Assembly (NCBI RefSeq): GCF_011064845.1
Contig: NZ_CP049015.1
Coordinates: 3,038,001-3,102,000, forward strand
Length of the DNA stretch: 64,000 nucleotides
DNA from: Citrobacter freundii ATCC 8090 = MTCC 1658 = NBRC 12681
Lineage (GTDB): Bacteria; Pseudomonadota; Gammaproteobacteria; Enterobacterales; Enterobacteriaceae
Direction: 5' to 3'
Shown piece by piece: positions 9,508 through 23,879 of the stretch. The notes under the pieces were generated by a model. The model was given only the letters and a program-made list of their open reading frames with translations, searched no databases and was not told the origin of the DNA. Positions within the stretch are counted from its first letter, which is position 1, and every line of letters begins with the position of its first letter. Both the position numbers and the translations under genes were made by a program.

Positions 9508-10437
9508 TTAACTGATTGATTTGTCAGCAGCCGTTTTAACATACACCCCCGCAATAGCACTATTTGCTAAAATTTCATCTCGCCACCAGGCACTGGCCAA
9601 CCCGGCGGTCTGTTCATTCCAGCCTATCCACACGGGTTCAAGGACAATTTGCGCGACCACTTTTTTCTCAATCAGTGCGCCGCTCTCCAGAAATCGCTGC
9701 GCCAGATAGCGCGGAATATAGCCACATCCCAGGCCGCTGATTTGTAGTTCCAGCTTGGTTTTGAAGTCAAAAACGGTAATGGCTTCCTGATCGTCAAGCA
9801 CCTGAGAACCTGAGACATTGGCATGCTGCGCATTGTCGCCCACTACAATGGCGCGAAAACGGCGAATAGTGCGACGATTTAACGGTTCCTGTTCCTGCGC
9901 CAGCGGGTGATGCGGCGCAACCACAAACACCTGTTCCAGAACCCCCAGCCGTGCAAAGCCAAATTCGCTCGCTGCAGGGGGTTCATGCATGGCACCGACA
10001 ATAATATCCGCCCGGCCCTGAATTAGGGCATCCCATGAGCCGCCCAGCACGCCATTGATAAATTTCAGACGCGTCACGCTGTGGTGTTGATAGAAAGACT
10101 CGATGAGTGGGGCCAGCAATGAAAAGGGAAAGGTATCATCTACGCCAATAACCAGTTCATTCTCCCAGCCTTCGTGTAGTTTAATGGCCTGCTTTTCGAG
10201 TTCACGGACGGTATGCAGCACCTCCCGCCCCTTTTCCAGCAGCATCTGTCCGGTGCGGGTGAACTTAGCCCGGTGCCCGCTGCGATCGAGTATCTGAATA
10301 TTAAGATCGCTTTCCAGCTTATGGACGGTGTAGCTAAGCGCAGACGGCGTCTTAAACAATTTTGCCGACGCCGCCGCGAAACTGCCCTCTTTTTCTAAGG
10401 CATCGAGGATGATAAGAACGTCCAGCAGTGGTTTCAT
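9508..10437 (-). CDS. yeeY: YeeY, LysR-type transcriptional regulator
   Basis: This 309 aa LysR family regulator has an N-terminal winged helix-turn-helix (residues about 1-60, with the typical GSFAAASAKLFKTPSALSYT) and a C-terminal periplasmic-binding-protein-like effector domain. Target genes and effector are not established. I chose ATG at 10435-10437 (MKPLLDVLIILDALEK), which has an AGGGGG site and gives the E. coli length. A GTG at 10480-10482 would add 15 residues and overlap the yeeZ stop as GTGA, so a longer coupled form is possible. It lies downstream of yeeZ on the same strand. Confidence 0.92.
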   Translation of the reverse strand: MKPLLDVLIILDALEKEGSFAAASAKLFKTPSALSYTVHKLESDLNIQILDRSGHRAKFTRTGQMLLEKGREVLHTVRELEKQAIKLHEGWENELVIGVDDTFPFSLLAPLIESFYQHHSVTRLKFINGVLGGSWDALIQGRADIIVGAMHEPPAASEFGFARLGVLEQVFVVAPHHPLAQEQEPLNRRTIRRFRAIVVGDNAQHANVSGSQVLDDQEAITVFDFKTKLELQISGLGCGYIPRYLAQRFLESGALIEKKVVAQIVLEPVWIGWNEQTAGLASAWWRDEILANSAIAGVYVKTAADKSIS

Positions 10438-10478
10438 ACTCGCCCCCTGGCGGTATACAGCGGCACTCTGCTGGCTTG

Positions 10479-11303
10479 TCACTCCATCGGCATCACCAGC
10501 GGATCAGGATACTGGTACTCAAACCCAAGCTCATTACAAATACGGTTGCCATCAATGACTTTACCTTTACCGTTATCCGTACCGTCGCGAAATTCCGGCG
10601 GCTCCATCCCCAACTGGCGGGCCATCTGCGGATAGAACACGTTACGCGCCGGATGCATAGGCGCACATATATTATAGATGTGTCCCCCTTTAGGCGCTTG
10701 CAGCAGTAACGTGATGGCAGAAACCACATCGTCCAGATGCACCAGATTGACGCCATGATGTCCGTCTGGCGCCGTCTTGCCGGCAAAGAAGCGACCAGGA
10801 TGTCTTCCCGGACCAACTAACCCGGCCAGACGCAAAATATCCACCGACGTGCCAGGTAAATTGTGCAACCAGTCTTCAAGTTCTTTCAGAACACGGCCAC
10901 TTGCCGTGACCGGATTACGCGGCGTCCCCTCTTTCACTATTCCTTGAACGTCACCATAGACTGACGTCGAACTGGTAAAAATAATTCGCGGGATCCGATA
11001 CGCCAGCGCGCTGTCGACCAGTTCCTGCATTGCCTGCAGGTAAAATGCTTCCCCAGGACCGCTACGGCGTGCAGGCAGCGTAATAACCAACGCATCGGCG
11101 TCCATCAGTGCGTCGAGATCGTCAGCCTCACAGACCAGTTCAGGTTCCAGGCGCAGCGAGTAACTCTCGATACCGCTCATGCGGGCCGCTTCCACCCCAT
11201 CCAATGTGGTTTTGCTGCCGGTAACCTGCCAGCCTCTCGCCGCCAGCGACATGGCTAACGGCATGCCTAACCAACCTAATCCGACAATTGCGACCTTTTT
11301 CAT
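10479..11303 (-). CDS. yeeZ: YeeZ, NAD(P)-binding epimerase-like protein
   Basis: The 274 aa protein has an N-terminal Rossmann fold (VGLGWLG, glycines at residues 8, 10 and 13). It resembles atypical extended short-chain dehydrogenases and nucleoside-diphosphate-sugar epimerases. The length equals E. coli YeeZ. No substrate is known. FTSSTSVYGD carries the serine/tyrosine region typical of the SDR active site. The frame is open for 53 codons upstream, but ATG at 11301-11303 has an AGGAGAGAAGG ribosome site and starts at the Rossmann strand. It is divergent from the his operon. The yoeB-yefM toxin-antitoxin pair found here in E. coli K-12 is not present. Confidence 0.9.
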   Translation of the reverse strand: MKKVAIVGLGWLGMPLAMSLAARGWQVTGSKTTLDGVEAARMSGIESYSLRLEPELVCEADDLDALMDADALVITLPARRSGPGEAFYLQAMQELVDSALAYRIPRIIFTSSTSVYGDVQGIVKEGTPRNPVTASGRVLKELEDWLHNLPGTSVDILRLAGLVGPGRHPGRFFAGKTAPDGHHGVNLVHLDDVVSAITLLLQAPKGGHIYNICAPMHPARNVFYPQMARQLGMEPPEFRDGTDNGKGKVIDGNRICNELGFEYQYPDPLVMPME

Positions 11304-11408
11304 GCCTTCTCTCCTGACTTTTGGCCTATAACGCAAGGCTACGCCAGCCCACGGTGGCTGACAATTCATAGTATCAATATGAAATGAATTAATGATCAAA
11401 AAAAGCCC

Positions 11409-11438
11409 TTGCTTTCCGTAGCTAAAGTGGTTTAGGTT
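11409..11438 (+). promoter_or_regulatory. Primary his operon promoter
   Basis: A -35 TTGCTT (11409-11414) and a -10 TAGGTT (11433-11438) are separated by 18 bases. Both hexamers and the following GGTTAAAAGACATCA context are the same as I recall for the E. coli/Salmonella his promoter. It drives hisL and, on read-through, hisGDCBHAFI. Confidence 0.85.
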
Positions 11439-11477
11439 AAAAGACATCAAATGAATAAACATTCATCGAGAAAATTT

Positions 11478-11525
11478 ATGACACGCGCTCAATTTAAACA
11501 CCATCATCACCATCATCCTGACTAG
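11478..11525 (+). CDS. hisL: HisL, his operon leader peptide
   Basis: The leader peptide is MTRAQFKHHHHHHPD (15 aa), too short for a standard gene caller. Its six consecutive His codons (11499-11516) make ribosome movement sensitive to charged tRNA-His, and this decides whether the downstream attenuator forms. E. coli and Salmonella leaders have seven His codons and Val at position 4, so this one is one His codon shorter and has Ala4. AGAAAATTT precedes the ATG, without a strong ribosome site, as in E. coli. Confidence 0.93.
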   Translation: MTRAQFKHHHHHHPD

Positions 11526-11586
11526 TCTTTCAGGCGATGTGTGCTGGGAGACATTTAAATCTTCCAGCGGTGCATGAGCGTATGAG

Positions 11587-11623
11587 AAAGCCCCCGGAAG
11601 ATTTCTTCCGGGGGCTTTTTTTT
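11587..11623 (+). terminator. his attenuator (intrinsic terminator)
   Basis: AAGCCCCCGGAAG and CTTCCGGGGGCTT form a very GC-rich stem (11589-11616), followed by a run of T to 11623. It lies between hisL and hisG and matches the classical his attenuator. Alternative pairing with the leader region controls read-through when His-tRNA is scarce. Confidence 0.93.
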
Positions 11624-11668
11624 GTGCGTGACCCAAACTGATTCAGACAGGATAACGAGGAATAAAGA

Positions 11669-12568
11669 ATGTTAGACAACACCCGTTTACGCATAGCTAT
11701 GCAGAAATCTGGCCGTTTAAGCGATGATTCACGCGAATTGCTGGCCCGTTGCGGTATTAAAATTAATCTTCACACCCAGCGCCTGATTGCAATGGCAGAG
11801 AATATGCCTATCGATATTCTGCGCGTACGTGATGACGATATCCCGGGTCTGGTGATGGATGGCGTTGTTGACCTCGGCATCATCGGGGAAAACGTTCTCG
11901 AAGAGGAACTGCTCAACCGCCGCGCACAGGGTGAAGACCCTCGCTATTTTACCCTGCGCCGTCTGGACTTCGGCGGCTGCCGTCTCTCGCTGGCTACCCC
12001 GGTTGATGAAGCCTGGGATGGCCCGGCAGCGCTGAACGGTAAGCGTATCGCTACCTCTTACCCACACCTGCTCAAACGCTATCTCGATCAGAAAGGGGTG
12101 TCGTTTAAATCCTGTCTGTTGAATGGCTCTGTAGAAGTCGCACCTCGTGCAGGCCTGGCAGATGCGATTTGCGATCTGGTGTCCACCGGCGCAACGCTTG
12201 AAGCCAACGGCCTGCGTGAAGTGGAAGTGATCTACCGCTCTAAAGCCTGCCTGATTCAGCGCGACGGCGAAATGGCCGAAGCCAAGCAACAACTGATCGA
12301 CAAACTGCTGACCCGTATCCAGGGGGTGATTCAGGCACGCGAATCCAAATACATCATGATGCACGCGCCGAGCGAGCGTCTGGACGAAGTTATCGCCCTG
12401 CTGCCTGGCGCTGAGCGTCCGACCATTCTGCCGCTGGCCGGCGACCAGCAGCGTGTTGCCATGCACATGGTCAGCAGCGAAACCCTGTTCTGGGAAACAA
12501 TGGAAAAACTGAAAGCGCTCGGTGCCAGCTCAATTCTGGTGCTGCCAATTGAGAAGATGATGGAGTGA
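11669..12568 (+). CDS. hisG: HisG, ATP phosphoribosyltransferase
   Basis: The 299 aa product carries out the first step of histidine synthesis, joining ATP and PRPP to give phosphoribosyl-ATP in the cytoplasm. It is the long, hexameric form with a C-terminal regulatory ACT-like domain, so no HisZ is needed and histidine inhibits it directly. The PRPP-binding loop is in [20 protein letters not shown]. The ribosome site is AACGAGGAATAAAG. It is the first structural gene after the attenuator; its TGA is followed within 6 bases by hisD. Confidence 0.97.
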   Translation: MLDNTRLRIAMQKSGRLSDDSRELLARCGIKINLHTQRLIAMAENMPIDILRVRDDDIPGLVMDGVVDLGIIGENVLEEELLNRRAQGEDPRYFTLRRLDFGGCRLSLATPVDEAWDGPAALNGKRIATSYPHLLKRYLDQKGVSFKSCLLNGSVEVAPRAGLADAICDLVSTGATLEANGLREVEVIYRSKACLIQRDGEMAEAKQQLIDKLLTRIQGVIQARESKYIMMHAPSERLDEVIALLPGAERPTILPLAGDQQRVAMHMVSSETLFWETMEKLKALGASSILVLPIEKMME

Positions 12569-12573
12569 TAGCC

Positions 12574-18096
<5,523 letters not shown>

Positions 18097-18103
<7 letters not shown>

Positions 18104-18708
18104 CGAAGCAACAATGCCGCGAGCTGGACTGGGAAAAAACCGACGGGCTGATGCCAGTCGTCGTGCAGCATGCGGTTTCCGGTGAGGTGCTGATGCTGGG
18201 TTATATGAACCCGGAAGCGCTGGATAAAACGCTCGAAAGCGGCAAAGTGACCTTTTTCTCGCGGACTAAGCAGCGCCTGTGGACCAAAGGAGAAACATCC
18301 GGTCACTTCCTGAATGTGGTGAGCATTGCGCCTGACTGCGACAACGACACTCTGCTAGTGCTGGTTAACCCGATTGGCCCGACCTGCCATAAAGGGACTT
18401 CAAGCTGCTTTGGCGACGCCAGCCACCAGTGGCTGTTCTTGTATCAGCTTGAGCAACTGCTGGCCGAACGTAAAACCGCTGACCCAGCCAGTTCCTACAC
18501 CGCGAAACTGTATGCCAGCGGCACCAAACGCATCGCACAGAAAGTGGGTGAAGAAGGCGTAGAAACCGCGCTGGCTGCGACGGTGAACGACCGCTTTGAG
18601 CTGACAAACGAAGCCTCTGATCTGATGTATCACCTGCTGGTGCTGCTGCAGGATCAGGACCTTGACCTGACGACGGTGATTGAGAATTTACGTAAGCGTC
18701 ATCAGTAA
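18097..18708 (+). CDS. hisI: HisI (HisIE), phosphoribosyl-AMP cyclohydrolase / phosphoribosyl-ATP pyrophosphatase
   Basis: The 203 aa product is a fusion of two consecutive activities (steps 3 and 2). The N-terminal cyclohydrolase has the zinc/magnesium-binding APDCDNDT and CHKGTSSCF motifs. The C-terminal MazG-like pyrophosphatase has [12 protein letters not shown]. It is the last gene of the his operon and is followed within 12 bases by a strong terminator shared with convergent wzzB. Confidence 0.97.
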
Positions 18709-18718
18709 GTTGCAAATG

Positions 18719-18749
18719 TAAAAAAACCGGGCAAGCCCGGTTTTTTTTA
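18719..18749. terminator. Bidirectional terminator between hisI and wzzB
   Basis: The stem CCGGGC/GCCCGG (18727-18740) is flanked by six A on the left and eight T on the right. It can end the his operon on the + strand and wzzB on the - strand. Confidence 0.92.
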
Positions 18750-18762
18750 TTGAGATGAGCGC

Positions 18763-19746
18763 TTACTCTGTTTTGCCTTTATAGCTGCGCAACGCATTTC
18801 GCCCCAGCACCACGCCAGCCCCAATCATCCCACCGAGCAGAACCGCCAGCACCAGGGTAATCGCTTTTTTCGGACTGTCGCGACGAATCGGTAACGTTGG
18901 TTTCATTACATAGCGATAGGCGTGTAACTCGGCCCCCTCAAGCTTAAGATTTTCGATATCCAACAGCTTTTGCTTAGTCTGAAAGTAGTTGTCAGATAAT
19001 ATCAAAGGGCGTGTAGATTCGTGTTCAATCATGGACTTCAGGGCATCACTACCCAACAAAAACATACTGTCCTGCGTCACATCCTGCGTCTGCTGAATTT
19101 GCGGCTTAATCACCCCGGACTGTTCTGCATAACGCAGCGCTTCCTGGATTTGCTTGATTCTCAGATCTTTTTGCTCCTGAGCGACCACTTCCTGAGTTTT
19201 CAGAGAGTCTTGCAACGTAGTTGTTTGCAATTTGATGTTATCAACCAGGTCAAGTTCCAGCTCTTTGGCAACCTTTTCATCTGTTTGTTGAATGTATTCG
19301 GCGAGCTGACGCTGAGCGTCTTCTGGTGAACCACCCACATAAGAAACCGCCAACGGTAATGGTTGCCCTTTTACAGACTGCTCAATCGATAGTTTTTCAG
19401 GCTTTTCCTGATTATCCAGCATTTCCGCCAATGCGGATAAAGAGGTGCTGAAACGACCGATCACATTTTCCTGAAGTTCAGTAGCCTTAGGCGCACTGGC
19501 ACCATACAACACATTGAGGGCGTTGTTATATATGGCTATCTGACCAACATCCGGTTGAGTGATAATGGCTGTTGAAGTCCATTTCTCCTTAGCAACTGCC
19601 AAGTAGCCCACAGCAAGCACTATGGCAATAACAATCGCAATAACGATTGTTACTTTCCCGCGCCACAACTGTACCAGTAAATCAATCAGATCAATCTGTT
19701 CCGGATTATGACTGCGCCCGGACATGTTATTATCACTTACAGACAT
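18763..19746 (-). CDS. wzzB: WzzB, O-antigen chain length regulator
   Basis: The 327 aa inner membrane co-polymerase (PCP-1) sets the modal number of O-units added by Wzy. Two membrane spans (about residues 32-52 and 293-316) bracket a large periplasmic domain rich in coiled-coil sequence (residues about 150-240). The proline/glycine-rich C-terminal span region is present (PTLPIRRDSPKKAITLV). Length is close to E. coli WzzB (325-326). It sits next to the his terminator as in E. coli and is divergent from uge. Confidence 0.95.
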   Translation of the reverse strand: MSVSDNNMSGRSHNPEQIDLIDLLVQLWRGKVTIVIAIVIAIVLAVGYLAVAKEKWTSTAIITQPDVGQIAIYNNALNVLYGASAPKATELQENVIGRFSTSLSALAEMLDNQEKPEKLSIEQSVKGQPLPLAVSYVGGSPEDAQRQLAEYIQQTDEKVAKELELDLVDNIKLQTTTLQDSLKTQEVVAQEQKDLRIKQIQEALRYAEQSGVIKPQIQQTQDVTQDSMFLLGSDALKSMIEHESTRPLILSDNYFQTKQKLLDIENLKLEGAELHAYRYVMKPTLPIRRDSPKKAITLVLAVLLGGMIGAGVVLGRNALRSYKGKTE

Positions 19747-20144
19747 AGAAACCCTAGATAAGGAAAGTCTTAAACTGGGATTAGTTTAGCTATAAATTGA
19801 AGCAATGCCATAGGATTAATGATAAAAAATCAAATTGTTTGAGGGATTTTGATTGGTATTTCAATCACTACTGAAAATCAATACGATTAAACAAAAGTGT
19901 AATTACTCAAAGAACACTTTCATGAGCAAAAAAACAGCAACAATCAGATTTCATGTCCGCCAATCGTTGCCCTTTACAATTCATTTTAATGAATCCATGT
20001 CATGAATATTTACCGTCTGACCAGTAAAAATGGTAAGCGTAAAAAATATAACAATTAGCTTTTTTACCATCTAACGGTATCATTCCACTTTTTAGTAGCG
20101 CCTGTTGGTGTCTGGCTATTATTTAGCCAAAAAGAGGAATAAAC
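19747..20144. other. Divergent promoter region between wzzB and uge
   Basis: This is 398 AT-rich bases with no gene. It must contain the wzzB promoter (-) and the uge promoter (+). AGAGGAAT at 20132-20140 is the uge ribosome site. I see a weak PmrA-like element at 19769-19785, discussed among the rejected items, and no clear -35/-10 pairs. Confidence 0.5.
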
Positions 20145-21149
20145 ATGAAATACCTGGTTACGGGTGCCGCTGGTTTCATCGGCTTCCACGTTAGCAAACG
20201 CCTCCTTGAGGCTGGCCATCAAGTAGTCGGTATTGATAATCTGAACGATTACTACGACGTCAGCCTTAAGCAGGCTCGTCTGGCGTTACTGGTACATCCC
20301 GGTTTCCATTTTCATAAGATTGATTTAGCCGACCGGGAAGGCATGGCTTCGCTCTTCGCATCAGAGCATTTTGAACGCGTAATTCATCTCGCCGCCCAGG
20401 CTGGCGTACGTTATTCACTCGAAAACCCGCATGCCTATGCAGACTCAAATCTCACAGGCTTTCTGAACATACTGGAAGGGTGTCGCCATAATAAAATTCA
20501 GCATTTACTCTATGCCTCATCCAGTTCAGTTTACGGCCTGAATCGCAAAATGCCTTTCTCTACGGATGATTCCGTCGATCATCCCGTGTCGCTGTATGCA
20601 GCAACCAAAAAAGCCAACGAGCTGATGGCTCATACTTATTCCCACCTGTACGGATTGCCCACCACCGGGTTGCGTTTTTTCACCGTGTACGGCCCATGGG
20701 GTCGACCGGATATGGCGCTGTTCAAGTTCACCAAAGCGATGCTGGAAGGGAAAAGTATTGACGTCTATAACTACGGCAAAATGAAGCGTGACTTTACCTA
20801 TATCGATGATATCGCAGAAGCGATCATTCGCCTGCAGGATGTCATTCCACACGCAGACACACAATGGACCGTTGAAACAGGCACGCCAGCAGCCAGCATT
20901 GCGCCCTATCGCGTCTACAATATCGGCAATAATTCACCGGTTGAGCTAATGGACTATATCCAGGCTTTGGAAGATGCTCTGGGTATTGAAGCGAAGAAAA
21001 ACATGCTACCACTACAGCCAGGTGATGTACTGGAAACCAGCGCAGACACTAAAGCACTGTATGAGGTAATTGGTTTTAAACCTGAAACCACGGTAAAAGA
21101 TGGGGTGAAGAACTTTGTTGACTGGTATCGTAATTTCTACAAAGTTTAA
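20145..21149 (+). CDS. uge: UDP-glucuronate 4-epimerase (UDP-galacturonate synthesis)
   Basis: This 334 aa extended SDR epimerase has an NAD-binding GAAGFIG (residues 7-13), Ser in YASSSSVYG (about 124-127) and the catalytic Y151-x3-K155 in [10 protein letters not shown]. It resembles the Uge/Gla/LpsL group that interconverts UDP-GlcA and UDP-GalA. The neighbouring ugd makes UDP-GlcA, which supports this call. E. coli K-12 lacks it here, but several enterobacteria carry it between wzzB and ugd. UDP-GalA could serve the O antigen or the LPS core. A UDP-GlcNAc/GalNAc epimerase role is less likely given the neighbours. It converges on ugd across a terminator. Confidence 0.88.
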   Translation: MKYLVTGAAGFIGFHVSKRLLEAGHQVVGIDNLNDYYDVSLKQARLALLVHPGFHFHKIDLADREGMASLFASEHFERVIHLAAQAGVRYSLENPHAYADSNLTGFLNILEGCRHNKIQHLLYASSSSVYGLNRKMPFSTDDSVDHPVSLYAATKKANELMAHTYSHLYGLPTTGLRFFTVYGPWGRPDMALFKFTKAMLEGKSIDVYNYGKMKRDFTYIDDIAEAIIRLQDVIPHADTQWTVETGTPAASIAPYRVYNIGNNSPVELMDYIQALEDALGIEAKKNMLPLQPGDVLETSADTKALYEVIGFKPETTVKDGVKNFVDWYRNFYKV

Positions 21150-21163
21150 TTACTGACCTGATT

Positions 21164-21195
21164 AAAATAAAAAGGCCTTTTATAAGGCCTTTTTT
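21164..21195. terminator. Bidirectional terminator between uge and ugd
   Basis: Arms AAAAGGCC (21170-21177) and GGCCTTTT (21186-21193) form the stem. A-rich sequence lies on the left and T-rich on the right, so it serves both converging genes. Confidence 0.87.
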
Positions 21196-21207
21196 ATGGA
21201 GACGAGA

Positions 21208-22374
21208 TTAATCACTACCAAACAAATCGCGGGTATAAACTTTATCGGCAACATCAGCTAATTCTGACGTCATGCGGTTAGAAATAATAATATCCGCTTC
21301 ATTTTTGAACGCATTAAGATCACGCACAACTCGGGAATGGAAAAATTCATCCTCTTCCATGACCGGTTCATAGATAATAACTGGTACGCCCTTGGCTTTA
21401 ATGCGCTTCATGATGCCCTGAATCGATGATGCCCGGAAATTATCGGAACCAGTTTTCATGATCAAACGGTACACGCCGACCACCTTAGGCTTACGCGCAA
21501 GAATAGAATCTGCAATGAAGTCCTTACGCGTACGGTTCGCATCAACAATCGCGCCAATAATGTTATTCGGTACAGACGCGTAGTTAGCCAGCAACTGCTT
21601 AGTATCTTTCGGCAGGCAGTAACCACCATAGCCGAATGACGGATTGTTGTAGTGATTACCGATACGCGGATCCAGGCACACACCTTCAATAATCTGCCGT
21701 GAGTTCAAGCCAAGACTTTCTGCATAGCTATCCAGCTCGTTAAAGTAGGCAACACGTAACGCCAGATAGGTGTTAGCGAACAACTTGATGGCTTCGGCTT
21801 CAGTAGAGTCGGTAAACAGCGTCGGAATGTCTTTTTTAACCGCACCTTCCTGCAGCAACTCGGCAAAACGCTCGGCTCGTTCGGAACGTTCACCAATAAC
21901 GATACGGGACGGATGCAAGTTGTCGTATAGCGCACGACCTTCACGCAGGAATTCTGGCGAGAAAATAATATTATTAGAGTTAAATTTTTTACACATTTTC
22001 TCAGTAAAACCAACTGGAACTGTCGATTTAATAACCATTGTTGCAGATTTATTTAATTCAATAACATCTTGAATAACAGACTCCACAGAAGATGTATTAA
22101 AATAGTTTGTCTTCGGATCATAATCAGTAGGTGTTGCAATTATTACATAATCAGCATCAGTGTAAGCTTTGCATTTATCTAGAGTAGCATTGAAGTTAAT
22201 TTTTTCAGATTGTAAAAACTGCTGAATCTCATTATCAACTATAGGTGATATTCTTCTATTTAAAGCATCAACACGTGATGGCACAATGTCCAACGCAACA
22301 ACCTGATGATGCTGTGCAATGAGCAGAGCATTGGATAAACCAACATATCCAGTACCGGAAACAGCTATTTTCAT
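21208..22374 (-). CDS. ugd: Ugd, UDP-glucose 6-dehydrogenase
   Basis: The 388 aa enzyme oxidises UDP-glucose twice with NAD to UDP-glucuronate. The product is used for colanic acid, for aminoarabinose on lipid A, and here probably for UDP-GalA via uge. The N-terminal Rossmann motif is GTGYVGLS; the catalytic cysteine is in [16 protein letters not shown] at 22372-22374 ([12 protein letters not shown]) gives the E. coli length; 15 further codons upstream are open but lack family similarity. It has its own upstream region, which also contains the AATCAATA repeat. In other enterobacteria ugd is controlled by Rcs, PhoP and PmrA; I did not identify their sites here. Confidence 0.95.
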   Translation of the reverse strand: MKIAVSGTGYVGLSNALLIAQHHQVVALDIVPSRVDALNRRISPIVDNEIQQFLQSEKINFNATLDKCKAYTDADYVIIATPTDYDPKTNYFNTSSVESVIQDVIELNKSATMVIKSTVPVGFTEKMCKKFNSNNIIFSPEFLREGRALYDNLHPSRIVIGERSERAERFAELLQEGAVKKDIPTLFTDSTEAEAIKLFANTYLALRVAYFNELDSYAESLGLNSRQIIEGVCLDPRIGNHYNNPSFGYGGYCLPKDTKQLLANYASVPNNIIGAIVDANRTRKDFIADSILARKPKVVGVYRLIMKTGSDNFRASSIQGIMKRIKAKGVPVIIYEPVMEEDEFFHSRVVRDLNAFKNEADIIISNRMTSELADVADKVYTRDLFGSD

Positions 22375-23141
22375 TTTATGCCTCAGAATAAAATCAACCA
22401 TCAATAATATAGCATTCACTTCCTAACAAAAGCAAACAATGCTAACTCAAAAATAAAAACAAAGCCAATAAAAGCTGAATAAATCAGATAATACTTATCA
22501 CAAAAAAAGATATCAGAGTAATGGGCAGTTGAAAAACACGTAAAACAAGCATTGAAATTCAAGAGCATTTATTCGTCCTTGAAAAATAGACTTCACTTAT
22601 CAAGCGATTATTAAAAATCAATAAATCAATAAATCAATAAATCAATAAATCAATAAATCAATAAATCAATAAATCAATAAATCAATAAATCAATAAATCA
22701 ATATAAATATCCCAAAAGCCCTAGGGGTTCCATAGGTCAAGAGGTAGATTAAGCACATCTAATTTACGAGAGGGAAAACGCCTAAATTATTATAATAAAT
22801 CTGCATAACATTCCTCAAAAGTCCATCATGAACACAATTAAATCGACAAACCCAACAAAGTGTGGTAACCGCTTAAAAAGAATACAATCTCACTTTTCTT
22901 GTAAGCATAATTAAGATCATAATCGTAACCATTTTAAGCCTTAGACTCACTAATCCGTAGGCAAAAACTGCTATAGTAAGACGACTGTTAAAAATATTTT
23001 TTGATGCTAAAATATCTATACTGCCTCTTCTATTTTCTGTTTTGTGCTGAACATCAAGCTAGCGAATCGGAGAGTGGCTAAAATAATAGTTGTTTTCCTG
23101 ATGAAAATAGAAGCCTAGTAAAAATTGAGCGGAGAAATAAA
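22375..23141. other. AT-rich intergenic region between ugd and the acyltransferase gene
   Basis: This region of 767 bases has no credible gene. It contains the divergent upstream regions of ugd (-) and the acyltransferase (+), and a perfect octamer array at 22616-22703. The right end has the ribosome site GCGGAGAA (23128-23135). Several TATA-like stretches occur but none forms a clear promoter by eye. Confidence 0.6.
22616..22703. repeat. Tandem octamer repeat, 11 perfect copies of AATCAATA
   Basis: Eleven uninterrupted 8 bp units occupy exactly 88 bases. The tract breaks at 22704, where T replaces the expected A. It lies 242 bases upstream of ugd and 438 bases upstream of the acyltransferase, in no gene. 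Perfect tracts of this length are prone to slipped-strand change in copy number. It is not a CRISPR array, since there are no spacers. Confidence 0.97.
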
Positions 23142-23879
23142 ATGGGACAATTTTCAATCATATCAAAAAAAGCACAAATAGGAATAAATGTTACAATTGG
23201 TGATTTTGTAACCATACATGACAATGTCGTTATTGGTGACAATTGCATCATCGAATCCTACACTGAATTAGGTGTTCCAAACCATCTTTCAAATGGTGAC
23301 AACTTAATCATAGGTAAAAACTCGCATATTAGGTCTCACAGCATTTTTTATGAAGGCTCCATATTTGGTGATGGATTAATTACTGGTCACCGGGTAACTG
23401 TTAGAGAAAAGACTAGGGCCGGAAAAGGATTTCAAATAGGAACACTCTCAGACATACAGGGCCATTGTAATATTGGTGATTATGTAAGGACCCACAGTAA
23501 TGTACATATTGGACAACATAGTGAAATAGGTAATTTCGTATGGATTTTTCCCTATGTAGTTTTAACTAATGACCCACATCCACCGAGTAATGTTATGCTC
23601 GGAGTTACGCTAGATGATTTTTCAGTTATAGCAACAATGTCTGTAATATTACCTGGGGCACATATTGCCAAGGGTGTGTTAGTAGGTGCCCACTCATCAA
23701 TATCTGGTAAAACAGAAGAAGATATGATCTATTCTGGTAGTCCCGCCAAATGTATAGGACCAACCAGTAAGCTAAAATTACGTGATGGCTCTAGAAAACC
23801 AGCATATCCTTGGCGTAAACATTTCACGAGAGGTTACCCAGAACACGTCGTCGATTCATGGAATAAAGAGGAATTTTAA
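23142..23879 (+). CDS. Left-handed beta-helix acyltransferase, probable nucleotide-amino-sugar N-acyltransferase
   Basis: The 245 aa product is built mostly of imperfect hexapeptide repeats (residues about 10-200; for example VTIGDF, VVIGDN, LIIGKN, CNIGDY, VHIGQH, SEIGNF), the LbetaH trimer fold of acyl-CoA transferases. VVLTNDPHPPS (about 145-155) carries the His typical of sugar acyltransferase active sites. A non-repeat C-terminal tail (about 205-245) follows. Its stop codon abuts the start of a PhaJ-like hydratase, so the two form an operon. With fdtA/fdtB in the locus, I infer that it acylates the 3-amino group of dTDP-Fuc3N or dTDP-Qui3N. The acyl group may be 3-hydroxybutyryl rather than acetyl. 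A simple acetyltransferase is the main alternative. Base composition is AT-rich like the O-antigen genes. Confidence 0.75.
   Translation: MGQFSIISKKAQIGINVTIGDFVTIHDNVVIGDNCIIESYTELGVPNHLSNGDNLIIGKNSHIRSHSIFYEGSIFGDGLITGHRVTVREKTRAGKGFQIGTLSDIQGHCNIGDYVRTHSNVHIGQHSEIGNFVWIFPYVVLTNDPHPPSNVMLGVTLDDFSVIATMSVILPGAHIAKGVLVGAHSSISGKTEEDMIYSGSPAKCIGPTSKLKLRDGSRKPAYPWRKHFTRGYPEHVVDSWNKEEF

Noticed and set aside
10438..10482. GTG start adding 15 residues to YeeY
   Set aside because: It would overlap the yeeZ stop neatly as GTGA, so it is not excluded, but the helix-turn-helix domain starts normally at ATG 10437 and the shorter form equals the E. coli protein.
19769..19785. PmrA-like box upstream of wzzB (ACTAAT-N5-TTTAAG on the minus strand)
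   Set aside because: It matches about 10 of 12 positions, and wzzB is PmrA-controlled in Salmonella. But it ends only 23 bases before the ATG, leaving no room for a -10 and leader. Kept out as unproven.
22616..22703. Octamer tract considered as a CRISPR-like array or iteron origin
   Set aside because: There are no spacers between units, no cas genes and no replication gene nearby; it is a simple tandem repeat.
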